Source of the DNA: Sphingomonas oligophenolica
GTDB taxonomy: Bacteria; Pseudomonadota; Alphaproteobacteria; Sphingomonadales; Sphingomonadaceae
NCBI RefSeq assembly: GCF_006438955.1
Contig: NZ_RCZK01000009.1
Span: 33,732-97,731 of the forward strand
Direction: 5' to 3'
DNA length: 64,000 bases
This document shows positions 1-7,091 of this stretch, piece by piece; positions within the stretch are counted from its first letter, which is position 1; the number at the start of each line of letters is the position of its first letter. The position numbers and the translations under genes are program-made. The notes under the pieces are model-generated. The model was not told where the DNA came from. It did no database searches and saw only the letters and a program-made list of their open reading frames with translations.

Positions 1-1
1 G

Positions 2-61
2 GAGCGCGGCTGGCGGCAGCGCTGGTGGCTCGAGGGCGAAACGCCGCCGCCGGGGGATTAG
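2..61 (+). CDS. possible 3' end of an unidentified gene
   Basis: An open frame runs in from the left edge and encodes a 19-residue tail (ERGWRQRWW... ending PPPGD) before TAG at 59-61. It has the GC-rich codon pattern of the neighbouring genes and the following 400 bases do not, so it could be the C-terminus of a gene lying mainly to the left. Too little is present to name it, and a chance open frame is equally possible. Confidence 0.3.
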   Translation, partial: ERGWRQRWWLEGETPPPGD

Positions 62-239
62 CACGGGATGGTTCGACCGGCCATCGACCCTCGCGAATTG
101 CAGCGGCTATCCGTACCGCCGCCCGCGCGTTTTGCTCCCCCCCCGCCCCGCCCGGCTTGACTAATCCACCGCAGCCGCTAACAGCGCGGGCTCGCTTCGC
201 AGGTTCGCCTGGGGGGCATCCGTCCGAGACAGCAGGGGC

Positions 240-448
240 CGGTTGGGCTCCATCGAGGCATCGCTTCGATGGGAACTCAGTCACCGGCTTAATATCCTGC
301 CGAGGCGGGGATTGGAATTATACGGACCCTCGGAGCTGTCGCCCAGGTCCGCCATGCGTTCGCGCATGCCCTTCCCCATCGATGGACACGCCCCGGTGGA
401 GTCCGCTCCGCCGGTTTGTAACCGAGCGCGTTTGCGCGCGCTTAAATT
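240..448 (+). promoter_or_regulatory. structured leader of rplJ-rplL (candidate L10 leader)
   Basis: No gene fits between 62 and 460. The part next to rplJ can fold: CCATCGA (250-256) pairs with TCGATGG (266-272), and CATGCG (353-358) pairs with CGCATG (363-368) around a TTCG loop. In many bacteria the L10-L12 complex binds the rplJ leader mRNA and represses its own translation, and a structured leader directly before rplJ fits that role. The exact family fold was not matched. The region 62-240 shows no clear feature. Confidence 0.45.
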
Positions 449-460
449 GTGGAGAATGGC

Positions 461-976
461 ATGGATCGGAACCAAAAGGCCGAAGCCGTCGCCGAACTGA
501 ACCGTAGCTTTTCCGAGGTCGGCGTGGTGGTCGTCACCCGCAACCTCGGCATGACCGTTTCGCAGTCGACTGCGCTGCGGAACAAGATGCGTGACGCCGG
601 CGCGACCTATAAGGTCTCGAAGAACAAGCTTGCCAAGATCGCGCTCGATGGCACCGACTACCTCTCGCTGAGCGACCTGCTCACCGGGCCGGTGGGCCTT
701 GCCTCCTCGACCGACCCGGTCGCCGCCGCCAAGGTGGCGGTCGACTTCGCGAAGACGAACGACAAGTTCGAAATCGTGGGTGGGGCGATGGGCGCGACCG
801 CACTCGACGTGGAGGGCGTCAAGGCGCTCGCCTCGCTGCCGTCGCTCGATGAACTGCGCGCCAAGATCACCGGCCTCCTCGTGGCACCCGCCACGAAGAT
901 CGCCACGATCGCGCAGGCTCCCGCGGCACAGCTCGCACGCGTGCTGTCGGCCTATGCCGAGAAGGAAGCCGCCTGA
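461..976 (+). CDS. rplJ: 50S ribosomal protein L10
   Basis: The 171-residue product is ribosomal protein L10, the stalk base that binds 23S rRNA with its N-terminal domain and carries L7/L12 dimers on its C-terminal helix. The N-terminus MDRNQKAEAVAELN and the alanine-rich C-terminal helix ending in LSAYAEKEAA are typical. I chose ATG 461 because GGAGAA at 451-456 is well spaced from it; a GTG at 449 would put that Shine-Dalgarno sequence inside the gene. It is followed 75 bases later by rplL, the usual stalk operon, with a GGGG-CCCC hairpin near 1016-1031 between the two. Confidence 0.97.
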   Translation: MDRNQKAEAVAELNRSFSEVGVVVVTRNLGMTVSQSTALRNKMRDAGATYKVSKNKLAKIALDGTDYLSLSDLLTGPVGLASSTDPVAAAKVAVDFAKTNDKFEIVGGAMGATALDVEGVKALASLPSLDELRAKITGLLVAPATKIATIAQAPAAQLARVLSAYAEKEAA

Positions 977-1051
977 CATTTGTCGGGCTTTCGATCGATT
1001 TTGAACTGAACCGAACGGGGCATGTGCCCCTAATAACGCAAGGAAATACCC

Positions 1052-1426
1052 ATGGCAGACCTGAACAAGCTGGTTGACAGCCTGAGCGAACTGACCGTCC
1101 TCGAAGCCGCCGAGCTGTCGAAGATGCTCGAAGAAAAGTGGGGCGTCTCGGCCGCAGCAGCGGTTGCGGCTCCCGCAGCCGGCGGCGGCGCAGCAGCGCC
1201 GGCCGCCGAAGAGCAGACCGAGTTCGACGTGATCCTGACCGGCGACGGTGGCAAGAAGATCAACGTCATCAAGGAAGTCCGCGCCCTCACCGGCCTGGGC
1301 CTGACCGAAGCCAAGACGCTGGTCGAATCGGCTCCCAAGGCCGTCAAGGAAGGCGTCAACAAGGAAGAGGCCGCGAAGGTCAAGGCGCAGCTGGAAGCAG
1401 CCGGCGCGACCGTCGAGGTCAAGTAA
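1052..1426 (+). CDS. rplL: 50S ribosomal protein L7/L12
   Basis: The 124-residue acidic protein is L7/L12, the mobile ribosomal stalk protein that recruits and stimulates translation GTPases. It has the N-terminal dimerisation helices ([21 protein letters not shown]), an Ala-rich hinge around residues 32-52, and the C-terminal factor-binding domain with the hallmark [15 protein letters not shown] segment. AAGGAAA lies just upstream of the ATG. The gene closes the stalk operon and is followed by a strong hairpin. Length and sequence match the family throughout. Confidence 0.98.
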   Translation: MADLNKLVDSLSELTVLEAAELSKMLEEKWGVSAAAAVAAPAAGGGAAAPAAEEQTEFDVILTGDGGKKINVIKEVRALTGLGLTEAKTLVESAPKAVKEGVNKEEAAKVKAQLEAAGATVEVK

Positions 1427-1434
1427 GCCGCAGC

Positions 1435-1502
1435 GGGAGTGCGGGCCGCATACGGCCCGCACTCCCCCAAGGCCGGCCGGGCTCGGCTTAGCCGCCCTTT
1501 TT
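1435..1502 (+). terminator. terminator after rplL
   Basis: A perfect 14-bp inverted repeat (arms 1435-1448 and 1453-1466, loop CATA) begins 8 bases after the rplL stop. A second GC-rich dyad then runs into TTTTT at 1498-1502. It probably ends the rplJL transcript and may also serve the convergent minus-strand gene ending at 1503. Confidence 0.8.
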
Positions 1503-2276
1503 CTATTCACCCGCTCCGTTGCCGAGCAATCCCATTCCTCGCCGTTCCGCGATGAAGCGCGCGATCCGGACCTGGACCGCGGGAAGGACCACCGCCAACG
1601 CTCCCACCACCAGCGCGTCGATCAGCAGCAAACCCCATTGCATGATCGGCTCGCGTCCGGCGGGCCACGTGTTGAGCAACTGGTGGAGCAGCCCAAGGGG
1701 TACGCGCGTCACGAACATCAGCGGCAACGCCCAGAAATACAGCCAACCGGTCGTGCGCGCCGATCCCGCGGGTCCGTACCCGTTGGATCCCAGTGCGGCA
1801 TTCACGAACCACAGCATGAGCAACGGTTCGAGCAATTGCTGCCCCAACCCGAACACCGAGCGAAACGCGAGCAATCCGCTGGCGGGCAATCCGACCGTCG
1901 CCAAGATCGGTCCCGCGTACAGGATCGCGGTGAACGGGATGAACTGGAACAGCACCACCCAGCCATAACGCCGCATCGCGACCGTCGAAGGGCGGATCGC
2001 CGATCGCGCATCGCCGGAGACGCAATAGCGTATCGTGACAAGACCGATCGCCCATAGCACCAGCATCTTGGGCCAACCGAACGCCATCCGCAGCGGCTGG
2101 AGCGACGCCGCCTTGCGCACCGCCGCGTCGGCTGAGAAGAAGCCCAGATGGAGCTCGACGAGATGCTGTGCAAATTCGATCCCCATCATCGCCAGCACGA
2201 TTAAGGGCAGGACTCGAGCGAGTTCCCACCCGTCGCGAAACGCACCTAGCCAGCTCCTGAAAAACGCGCGAATCAT
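1503..2276 (-). CDS. hypothetical multi-pass membrane protein
   Basis: The 257-residue product has about five to six hydrophobic stretches (for example WELARVLPLIVLAMMG, MLVLWAIGLVTIRY, WVVLFQFIPFTAILYAGP and LLLIDALVVGALAVVLP) and a basic C-terminus, so it is an inner-membrane protein of unknown function. ATG 2276 overlaps the stop of the upstream XRE regulator gene (TGATG), which favours this start over an in-frame codon at 2318 and implies translational coupling. It may be the regulated output or partner of the regulator/DUF2975 module. I do not recognise a named family. Confidence 0.75.
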   Translation of the reverse strand: MIRAFFRSWLGAFRDGWELARVLPLIVLAMMGIEFAQHLVELHLGFFSADAAVRKAASLQPLRMAFGWPKMLVLWAIGLVTIRYCVSGDARSAIRPSTVAMRRYGWVVLFQFIPFTAILYAGPILATVGLPASGLLAFRSVFGLGQQLLEPLLMLWFVNAALGSNGYGPAGSARTTGWLYFWALPLMFVTRVPLGLLHQLLNTWPAGREPIMQWGLLLIDALVVGALAVVLPAVQVRIARFIAERRGMGLLGNGAGE

Positions 2277-2485
2277 CACCCCTCCCCTTCGACCGTGAAC
2301 AAATCGCCCGGCTGGCAATCGAGCGCCTGACAGATTGCCTCGAGCGTGGAGAAGCGCACCGCCTTGGCCTTGCCGGTCTTCAGAATCGACAGATTGGCCA
2401 GCGTGATGTCGATCGCCTTGGACAGGTCGGTCAGCGTCATGCCGCGCGCCAGCAGCACGTCGTCGAGCCGGACGACGATGGGCAT
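2276..2485 (-). CDS. small XRE-family transcriptional regulator
   Basis: The 69-residue protein is a single helix-turn-helix domain of the Cro/CI (XRE) type: MPIVVRLDDVLLARGMTLTDL, then LANLSILKTGKAKAVRFSTLEAI and CQALDCQPGDLF, the pattern of YozG-like regulators. Such regulators usually sit next to a DUF2975 membrane protein, as here: this ATG overlaps the stop of the upstream DUF2975 gene (TGATG) and its stop overlaps the next ATG. It probably controls its own operon through the palindrome at 3011-3046; that is inference from position. Confidence 0.88.
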   Translation of the reverse strand: MPIVVRLDDVLLARGMTLTDLSKAIDITLANLSILKTGKAKAVRFSTLEAICQALDCQPGDLFTVEGEG

Positions 2486-3000
2486 CAGATTGTCATCGCG
2501 AGGTCGTCGCGCATCCGCGTGCCGATCGCGAAAACGCGTGCCAGGACGAATATCATCAGCGTCGCAAGCCACCCGCCTAGCGACGGTGTCCAGTCGAGCA
2601 CAGCGATGCGATGTACCACCATCCATGCGGTGGTCGCGCCCAACGCCAGATCAAGCAGCTGGATCGCCAGCATCGCCCACCCGATCGCCTGGAGCCGTAG
2701 TGCGTTGGCCGCGACGAACGGATCGCCGTCCCGCACGGTATCGATGATGCCAACCAGGCGCGAGAACACGACGTGCGCCGCCCACCCCACGCCGAGCCCG
2801 ATCAACAGCGCCAACCGCATCGCCATCAGCACCGGAGCGACATCGATCGCAGGATATTTGGCGGCGAGCAGCCCGAGGTCTCACCCCGCCGCCGGAAACG
2901 ACGCGACCACCGCTACCGCCAACCCCGCAATCCCCAGCCAGTTCAGCGCGTTAACGATCCGCACCATCACTCGCCCCGCCCGCAACACCCGATCGTCCAT
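2485..3000 (-). pseudogene. DUF2975 membrane protein gene with an in-frame TGA
   Basis: One reading frame of 171 sense codons is interrupted by a single TGA at 2883-2881. The 39 codons before it (MDDRVLRAG..., ending SFPAAG, first membrane helix) and the 131 after it (starting DLGLLAAKYPAI, with GDPFVAANALRLQAIGWAML and a C-terminal LARVFAIGTRMRDDL) lie in the same frame and together make one complete DUF2975 protein. The family pairs with small XRE regulators, and the partner follows directly. The nonsense codon could be a true inactivating mutation, a sequencing error or a readthrough site. Alternatively an internal GTG at 2832 or ATG at 2826 could express the C-terminal three helices. Confidence 0.75.
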
Positions 3001-3010
3001 CGATGGCCCC

Positions 3011-3046
3011 CTTATCGATAAACAATATATATCGATTATCGATAAG
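3011..3046. promoter_or_regulatory. TTATCGATAA inverted repeat, candidate operator
   Basis: CTTATCGATAA (3011-3021) and TTATCGATAAG (3036-3046) form a perfect 11-bp inverted repeat with a 14-bp AT-rich spacer that itself contains ATATATCGAT. It lies 11 bases upstream of the DUF2975 start in an otherwise GC-rich sequence. It is the likely promoter/operator of the DUF2975-XRE-membrane-protein operon and a candidate target of the XRE protein. Confidence 0.6.
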
Positions 3047-3094
3047 GAGCAACCGTCATCGTATCGGCGCGACATCGGCGCGTTGCGGCTGGGA

Positions 3095-4012
3095 TCAGGG
3101 CGCCAGAAACGCGGTGACCGCCGCCGCGAACGCCGCGGGCTGATCGAGCATCACGAAATGCGCGGCATCGCCGACGGGCACGAACGCGACGTGCGGAGTC
3201 GTGGCATATTCGCCGCGATAGAAGGCATCGGCCCTGTCCTTCGGCATCGCCGCGGACCACGGATAGACCAGCGTGATCGGCGTCTCGATCGACGAGATCG
3301 CGGGGCGGAGATCGGTGGTCATGTCCTCGTAGAGCGCCTGGCCGGTGACTCGCGGATCGGCGGCCTGCATCCAGGCGGCGAGCTTGGCGCGGCTGTCGGG
3401 CTTGAGCGCGAGGCCGTTGGCGGTCGCGGTGGCGGCGGCCGCATCGGCGGGCTTGCCGTAGCTCGCGGCCATCGCATCGCGCAGCCGCGCGGCCTGGGGC
3501 TCGAGCTGAGCGACCGTCGCACCGGGCAGGAAGATGTCGCCGACATAAGGCAATGCATCGACCACCATCAGACGCCCGACGTCGCCAGGATGTGCCTGCG
3601 CGAGTTTGAGCCCGATCAAGCCCCCCAGCGAATGGCCGATCACCGCCACCCCCGTAAGCTCGCGCTTGGCGAGATAGGCGTCGAGGTCGGCGACGACGCC
3701 ATCGATGATGCCGGGCGTCAGGTTGTGCGCGGGGTCACCGCTACCGAAGCCGTTGAGCTCGACGAGATAGACGCTGTGGGTGGCGGCGAGACCGGGAGCG
3801 ATCCCGTCCCATACCGCGCGCGGCGACGAGAGTCCCGGAATCAGGACGACCGGCGGCCCCTTCCCCAGCCGCGCGATCGACACATGATCGAGCCGCTCGA
3901 TCGCCGCGTCGCGGGTAGCGGGGGCGGCTTGGGCTGCGGCGGCGAACGGGTAGCCGATAGTTGCCGCGGTCAGGATCGACGCGGCGAGGCGGATGGCGCA
4001 GCGGTTGGTCAT
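3095..4012 (-). CDS. secreted alpha/beta hydrolase
   Basis: The 305-residue protein starts with a signal peptide (a run of AASILTAATIGYPFAAAAQA with an Ala-rich cleavage site) and then has an alpha/beta-hydrolase fold. The oxyanion segment is VVLIPGLSSPRAVWDG, the nucleophile elbow is GHSLGG, and a C-terminal HFVMLDQP supplies the catalytic histidine; an acidic residue in between completes the triad. Two ATGs lie six bases apart; AGGAAG at 4020-4025 is spaced correctly only for 4012. It is probably a periplasmic or secreted esterase of unknown substrate, cotranscribed with the XRE regulator just upstream (gap of two bases). Confidence 0.85.
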   Translation of the reverse strand: MTNRCAIRLAASILTAATIGYPFAAAAQAAPATRDAAIERLDHVSIARLGKGPPVVLIPGLSSPRAVWDGIAPGLAATHSVYLVELNGFGSGDPAHNLTPGIIDGVVADLDAYLAKRELTGVAVIGHSLGGLIGLKLAQAHPGDVGRLMVVDALPYVGDIFLPGATVAQLEPQAARLRDAMAASYGKPADAAAATATANGLALKPDSRAKLAAWMQAADPRVTGQALYEDMTTDLRPAISSIETPITLVYPWSAAMPKDRADAFYRGEYATTPHVAFVPVGDAAHFVMLDQPAAFAAAVTAFLAP

Positions 4013-4014
4013 GG

Positions 4015-4218
4015 TCATACTTCCTGTGATGGACTGGTGAAAATATCTTCGATCGACCGGTCGAACAGTTCCGCGATCTTGAACGCGAGCGGCAGCGAGG
4101 GGTCGTAGCGCCCGGTCTCGATCGCGTTGACGCTTTGCCGCGAGACCTCGAGCCGCTCGGCGAGATCGCCCTGGCTCCAATCGCGCTCGGCACGCAGGAT
4201 TTTGAGCCGGTTCTTCAT
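4015..4218 (-). CDS. XRE-family transcriptional regulator
   Basis: The 67-residue helix-turn-helix protein (MKNRLKILRAERDWSQGDLA, SRQSVNAIETGRYDPS, AFKIAELFDRSIEDIF) belongs to the compact Cro/CI-like regulators often paired with small membrane proteins. Its start overlaps the end of the upstream membrane gene (4215-4218), so the two are translationally coupled, and the hydrolase follows directly. The dyad at 4640-4676 upstream of the operon is the natural candidate operator. Confidence 0.9.
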   Translation of the reverse strand: MKNRLKILRAERDWSQGDLAERLEVSRQSVNAIETGRYDPSLPLAFKIAELFDRSIEDIFTSPSQEV

Positions 4219-4619
4219 TGGCGGCGGCCCAGCGTGAAGTAATTGACACACGAGCCTAACCCGAGCCCGCCAAACCACAGCACCGCGACGTAGAACGCCT
4301 CGATATGGGCCACGAGGCCGAAGCTTTCGAGAAATCCCCACACCGTCGCGCACGTCAGCGCGAACGCGCTCGCGACGAGCGACTGGCGGATCATGAGCAT
4401 GCGGAGATATTCGTCGCGCTCGTCGACCAGATAGCGCCCGATCGCGGCGAAGATGCCGATGATCGGCAACGCGGGCAGGATCGCGATGAGGTAGGCGATG
4501 ACGCCGGTCGGATGCCCGCGCACGAACACGAGTTCCGCCCCGACGAGCGCGCCCGCGTAGATCGCGCTGAGCCCGAGCACATTCCGGTTGTAACGACGGA
4601 TCGCGACGCTCATGGCCAT
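4215..4619 (-). CDS. small four-helix membrane protein
   Basis: The 134-residue protein has four hydrophobic segments (VLGLSAIYAGALVGAELVFV, GVIAYLIAILPALPIIGIFA, SLVASAFALTCATVWGFL and AFYVAVLWFGGLGLGS). A conserved-looking RYLVDERDEYLRMLMIRQ stretch lies on the cytoplasmic side between helices two and three. GGGAG precedes ATG 4619 by seven bases. It is the first gene of a membrane-protein/XRE/hydrolase operon. The arrangement resembles other sphingomonad pairs of membrane protein and regulator, but its function is unknown. Confidence 0.82.
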   Translation of the reverse strand: MAMSVAIRRYNRNVLGLSAIYAGALVGAELVFVRGHPTGVIAYLIAILPALPIIGIFAAIGRYLVDERDEYLRMLMIRQSLVASAFALTCATVWGFLESFGLVAHIEAFYVAVLWFGGLGLGSCVNYFTLGRRQ

Positions 4620-4639
4620 GGTAAAGCTCCCTTTCTAAT

Positions 4640-4676
4640 CAGACAAGCTTACTTTACTGTAAAGCGAGCTTGTCTG
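4640..4676. promoter_or_regulatory. nested palindromes, candidate operator/promoter
   Basis: CAGACAAGCT (4640-4649) and AGCTTGTCTG (4667-4676) form a perfect 10-bp inverted repeat enclosing a second palindrome, TTTACTGTAAA (4653-4663). It lies about 20 bases upstream of the membrane/XRE operon start. The AT-rich centre and the symmetry suggest a regulator site overlapping the promoter. Confidence 0.55.
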
Positions 4677-4732
4677 TCAAGGGTGCTTTGCTACACTTGG
4701 CCTGCTGGCGCGGTCGCGTTGCGCGGACACGA

Positions 4733-5314
4733 TCAGATGATGTCGAGCACCAATCCCAGATCGCGCGCTTCCTCGGCCTCGATATACCAGTTGGAGGGTG
4801 CCTTTTCCTTGAGCTGCGCCAGCGTGACCTGCGATCCGCGGACCAGATCGGCGAAACCCTCGTCCTGGATCCGGATCGAATCCTCGATCTCGTGGAGCTT
4901 GGCCCGCAGCGTCGGGGCCAGCGTGTTGAGCGGGCCGTTGAGCTGGATCGTCGATTGCATCTGGCGTTCGTGGATCATGATCCGCGAATGGCGCGTCAGG
5001 AAGCGCTTGTCGGTCGGAAAGCCGGACATGAAGGTCGCCCCCGCCGAATAGACCGCGACCTTGCCCAGGAACAGGCATTCGCGCCCGGTGTACTGACGCA
5101 GCAGCCGGATATCGTCGGCCATCGCGCGCGCCATTTCGGGATCGCCGCCTAAGGTGGTGATCGACACGACCAGCGGACCGTCGGCGGGCGCGTTGGCGAG
5201 TTGCTGCTGGAAGTTGGCGTACATCATCCCGTCCACCGCGCCATGGAGGCGGACATGTGGGGTGGCGAGCAACGGGTAATTGCTGGCGTTGTTCATATCG
5301 GTATCGGTCTGCAT
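4733..5314 (-). CDS. ClpP-like serine protease
   Basis: The 193-residue protein has the ClpP/crotonase fold of peptidase family S14: a TTLGGDPEMARAMAD segment corresponding to the glycine-rich substrate clamp, VYSAGATFM with the nucleophilic serine, and IMIHERQM with the catalytic histidine. The acidic residue should fall in the ALAPTLRAKLHEIEDS region. It is a divergent paralogue rather than housekeeping ClpP, as it lacks the usual N-terminus and has no clpX neighbour. An ATG at 5296 is a possible alternative start; neither has a clear Shine-Dalgarno sequence. It lies 88 bases downstream of a caspase-like peptidase on the same strand. Confidence 0.8.
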   Translation of the reverse strand: MQTDTDMNNASNYPLLATPHVRLHGAVDGMMYANFQQQLANAPADGPLVVSITTLGGDPEMARAMADDIRLLRQYTGRECLFLGKVAVYSAGATFMSGFPTDKRFLTRHSRIMIHERQMQSTIQLNGPLNTLAPTLRAKLHEIEDSIRIQDEGFADLVRGSQVTLAQLKEKAPSNWYIEAEEARDLGLVLDII

Positions 5315-5402
5315 TCGCGTCGAACCGTGTGCTGGGACGGATGTTCCTCTTCGTCGCGAATTAATCGCGGGCCAGTGACCCCGACGGATTGGACGATCGT
5401 GG

Positions 5403-6383
5403 CTACGGCCGGTTGAGCGCGGTTACCGCCGGGCGGCCGACCATCGGGGTGGCGGCGGGCAGGTGCGCTTCGAGCGTCGCGAGCCAGGCGGTCTTCGCAC
5501 CGATGCTCGTCTGGGGCTGCGAGGGCGTCAGCGTGCCATGCGCCTCCCACCCGCCGATCAGCGTGCCCGCAGCCGCCGCTGCGGTGGCGAGCGGCTGGGG
5601 CTGCCGAAGCGCGTGGTTGATCATCGCGTCGCCGAAGAAGGTCCAGTCGCTGTCGGCTCGGCACCCGAACGAGGTGCGGTCGGATGAGGAGGCGGTGAGA
5701 ATCGCGGTGGTGTCGGACGCCAGCATCGGCACGAAGACCCCGGAATAACAGGCGCTGATCAGCAGTAGCCGGTTCTCGATCCCCAATTGCTGGAGGATGC
5801 TCCACAGCCGGGTCGGCGACATCGCACCGAACCCGTGGTCGCCATCGTTGTACACCACGCCGAACGGCGCGCCGTGGCTGGTGGTGTAGAGGACGAGCAC
5901 GTCCTCCTTGCCCATTAGTTCGGCGATGCGGGCCAGCGCGATCCCGATATTCTGGAGACTGCCCATCGGCAGCGTGCTCGGCGCGCTGCCGTCGCTGCCC
6001 GCGAGCACGATGCTGTGCCCCGCCGCGGCGTAGCGCCGGGTCAGGACGCGCCCTGCCTCGCGTGCCTCGCGCCCGAAGACCGCATCGCTGTCCAGCGCAG
6101 CGACGACGACGAACGCCTCGACGACCCCGTGCCTGCCCGGCCTGAGCTGCGCCAGCGCGGTATCGAGACGGCGGTGTTCGGCGAGTTCCTCGGTCGCGGA
6201 GCGGTCGCGCTCGATCGAGGTTCCGAGCTCGGCGAGCAGCGCGACTTCGCCGGGGCTGGCATTGCCGACGAGCGGTGCCGGCTGGGTATGCGCGGGCGGG
6301 CGATATTGCGCGGGCGCTGCCGTGACGAGCCCCGCGAGCACTGCCATACCCAACCCTGCCCCCGCACCCACCAACGATCTCAT
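5403..6383 (-). CDS. peptidase C13 (caspase/legumain-like) family protein
   Basis: The 326-residue protein begins with a signal-peptide-like segment (GAGAGLGMAVLAGLVTAAPA) and has the catalytic dyad region of clan CD peptidases: TTSHGAPFGV with the histidine and LLISACYSGVF with the cysteine. This is the bacterial C13 type. ATG 6383 places the signal peptide at the N-terminus, whereas the upstream ATG at 6434 does not. The substrate is unknown; a periplasmic location is likely. It lies upstream of the ClpP-like gene on the same strand and could share its transcript. Confidence 0.82.
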   Translation of the reverse strand: MRSLVGAGAGLGMAVLAGLVTAAPAQYRPPAHTQPAPLVGNASPGEVALLAELGTSIERDRSATEELAEHRRLDTALAQLRPGRHGVVEAFVVVAALDSDAVFGREAREAGRVLTRRYAAAGHSIVLAGSDGSAPSTLPMGSLQNIGIALARIAELMGKEDVLVLYTTSHGAPFGVVYNDGDHGFGAMSPTRLWSILQQLGIENRLLLISACYSGVFVPMLASDTTAILTASSSDRTSFGCRADSDWTFFGDAMINHALRQPQPLATAAAAAGTLIGGWEAHGTLTPSQPQTSIGAKTAWLATLEAHLPAATPMVGRPAVTALNRP

Positions 6384-6544
6384 CGCGCCCCCCGTCGATC
6401 GGTCGAGCGTCAGGCCCGGGATGCGCGCTGTCAAGAACCGATCGAGTTATCGACCGCTTGCTGATCGGTGGGCGAATACGTCGGGCTGCCCACACAAGCA
6501 TGTCCGCGCTTGAAATGACCATATTAAGGTATCACAAGCAGGTC

Positions 6545-6793
6545 ATGATCGAAACCATTCATGCCGGGTCGAGCGTCAGCATCAGCGACCTCAAGAAAAA
6601 CCCCACCGCGGTCATCGAAGCGGCTGGTGGATTTCCGATCGCGGTTCTCAACCGCAACACGCCCGCCGCCTATCTTGTCCCCGCCGCGGCGTGGGAGGAA
6701 TTGCTTGAGCGGCTGGACGATCTCGAACTCGCGCGCATCATCCAGGCCCGCGCTGGCCAGGATGAAATCGAGGTTGCGATTGACGACCTATAA
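6545..6793 (+). CDS. RelB/Phd-type antitoxin
   Basis: The 82-residue protein has the Phd/YefM-RelB antitoxin layout: a DNA-binding N-terminus (SVSISDLKKNPTAVIEAAGG, FPIAVLNRNTPAAYLVP) and an acidic C-terminal tail (EELLERLDDLELARIIQARA) that would wrap the toxin. It overlaps the following RelE-like gene by 14 bases, the normal arrangement in such modules, and should repress its own promoter. The base composition is less GC-rich than the flanking genes, which suggests transfer. Confidence 0.9.
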   Translation: MIETIHAGSSVSISDLKKNPTAVIEAAGGFPIAVLNRNTPAAYLVPAAAWEELLERLDDLELARIIQARAGQDEIEVAIDDL

Positions 6794-7070
6794 GCTCGTT
6801 TTTCTTCGCGATGCGAAGAATGAATGGGACAAGCTGGGCAACAACGTCCGCGACCAGTTCCGCAAGAAACTGATTGAACGCCTGGCCAACCCTCGCATTG
6901 CGAGCGCGCGTCTCGCCGACATGCCCGATTGCTACCAAATCAAGCTTCGCGCAGCGGGGTATCGGCTGGTATATCGCGTCGACGATGGACGGATCACCGT
7001 CATCGTCATCGCGGTGGGCCAACGGAATCGCAACCTCGTATATAAAGCTGCTGCGAGGCGGCTCGGTTAA
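6780..7070 (+). CDS. RelE/ParE-superfamily toxin
   Basis: The 96-residue protein matches the RelE fold: LVFLRDAKNEWDKL at the N-terminus, LADMPDCYQIKLRAAGYRLVY with the core strands and basic residues, and VIAVGQRNRNLVYKAA at the C-terminus. RelE-type toxins cleave mRNA in the ribosomal A site. No ATG is available in frame; TTG 6780 sits seven bases after GAGG (6769-6772) and starts the protein in the expected place, so I chose it. It ends 21 bases from the convergent sdhA stop. Confidence 0.88.
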   Translation: MTTYKLVFLRDAKNEWDKLGNNVRDQFRKKLIERLANPRIASARLADMPDCYQIKLRAAGYRLVYRVDDGRITVIVIAVGQRNRNLVYKAAARRLG

Positions 7071-7091
7071 CCCAAGCCGCGGGCGATAACC

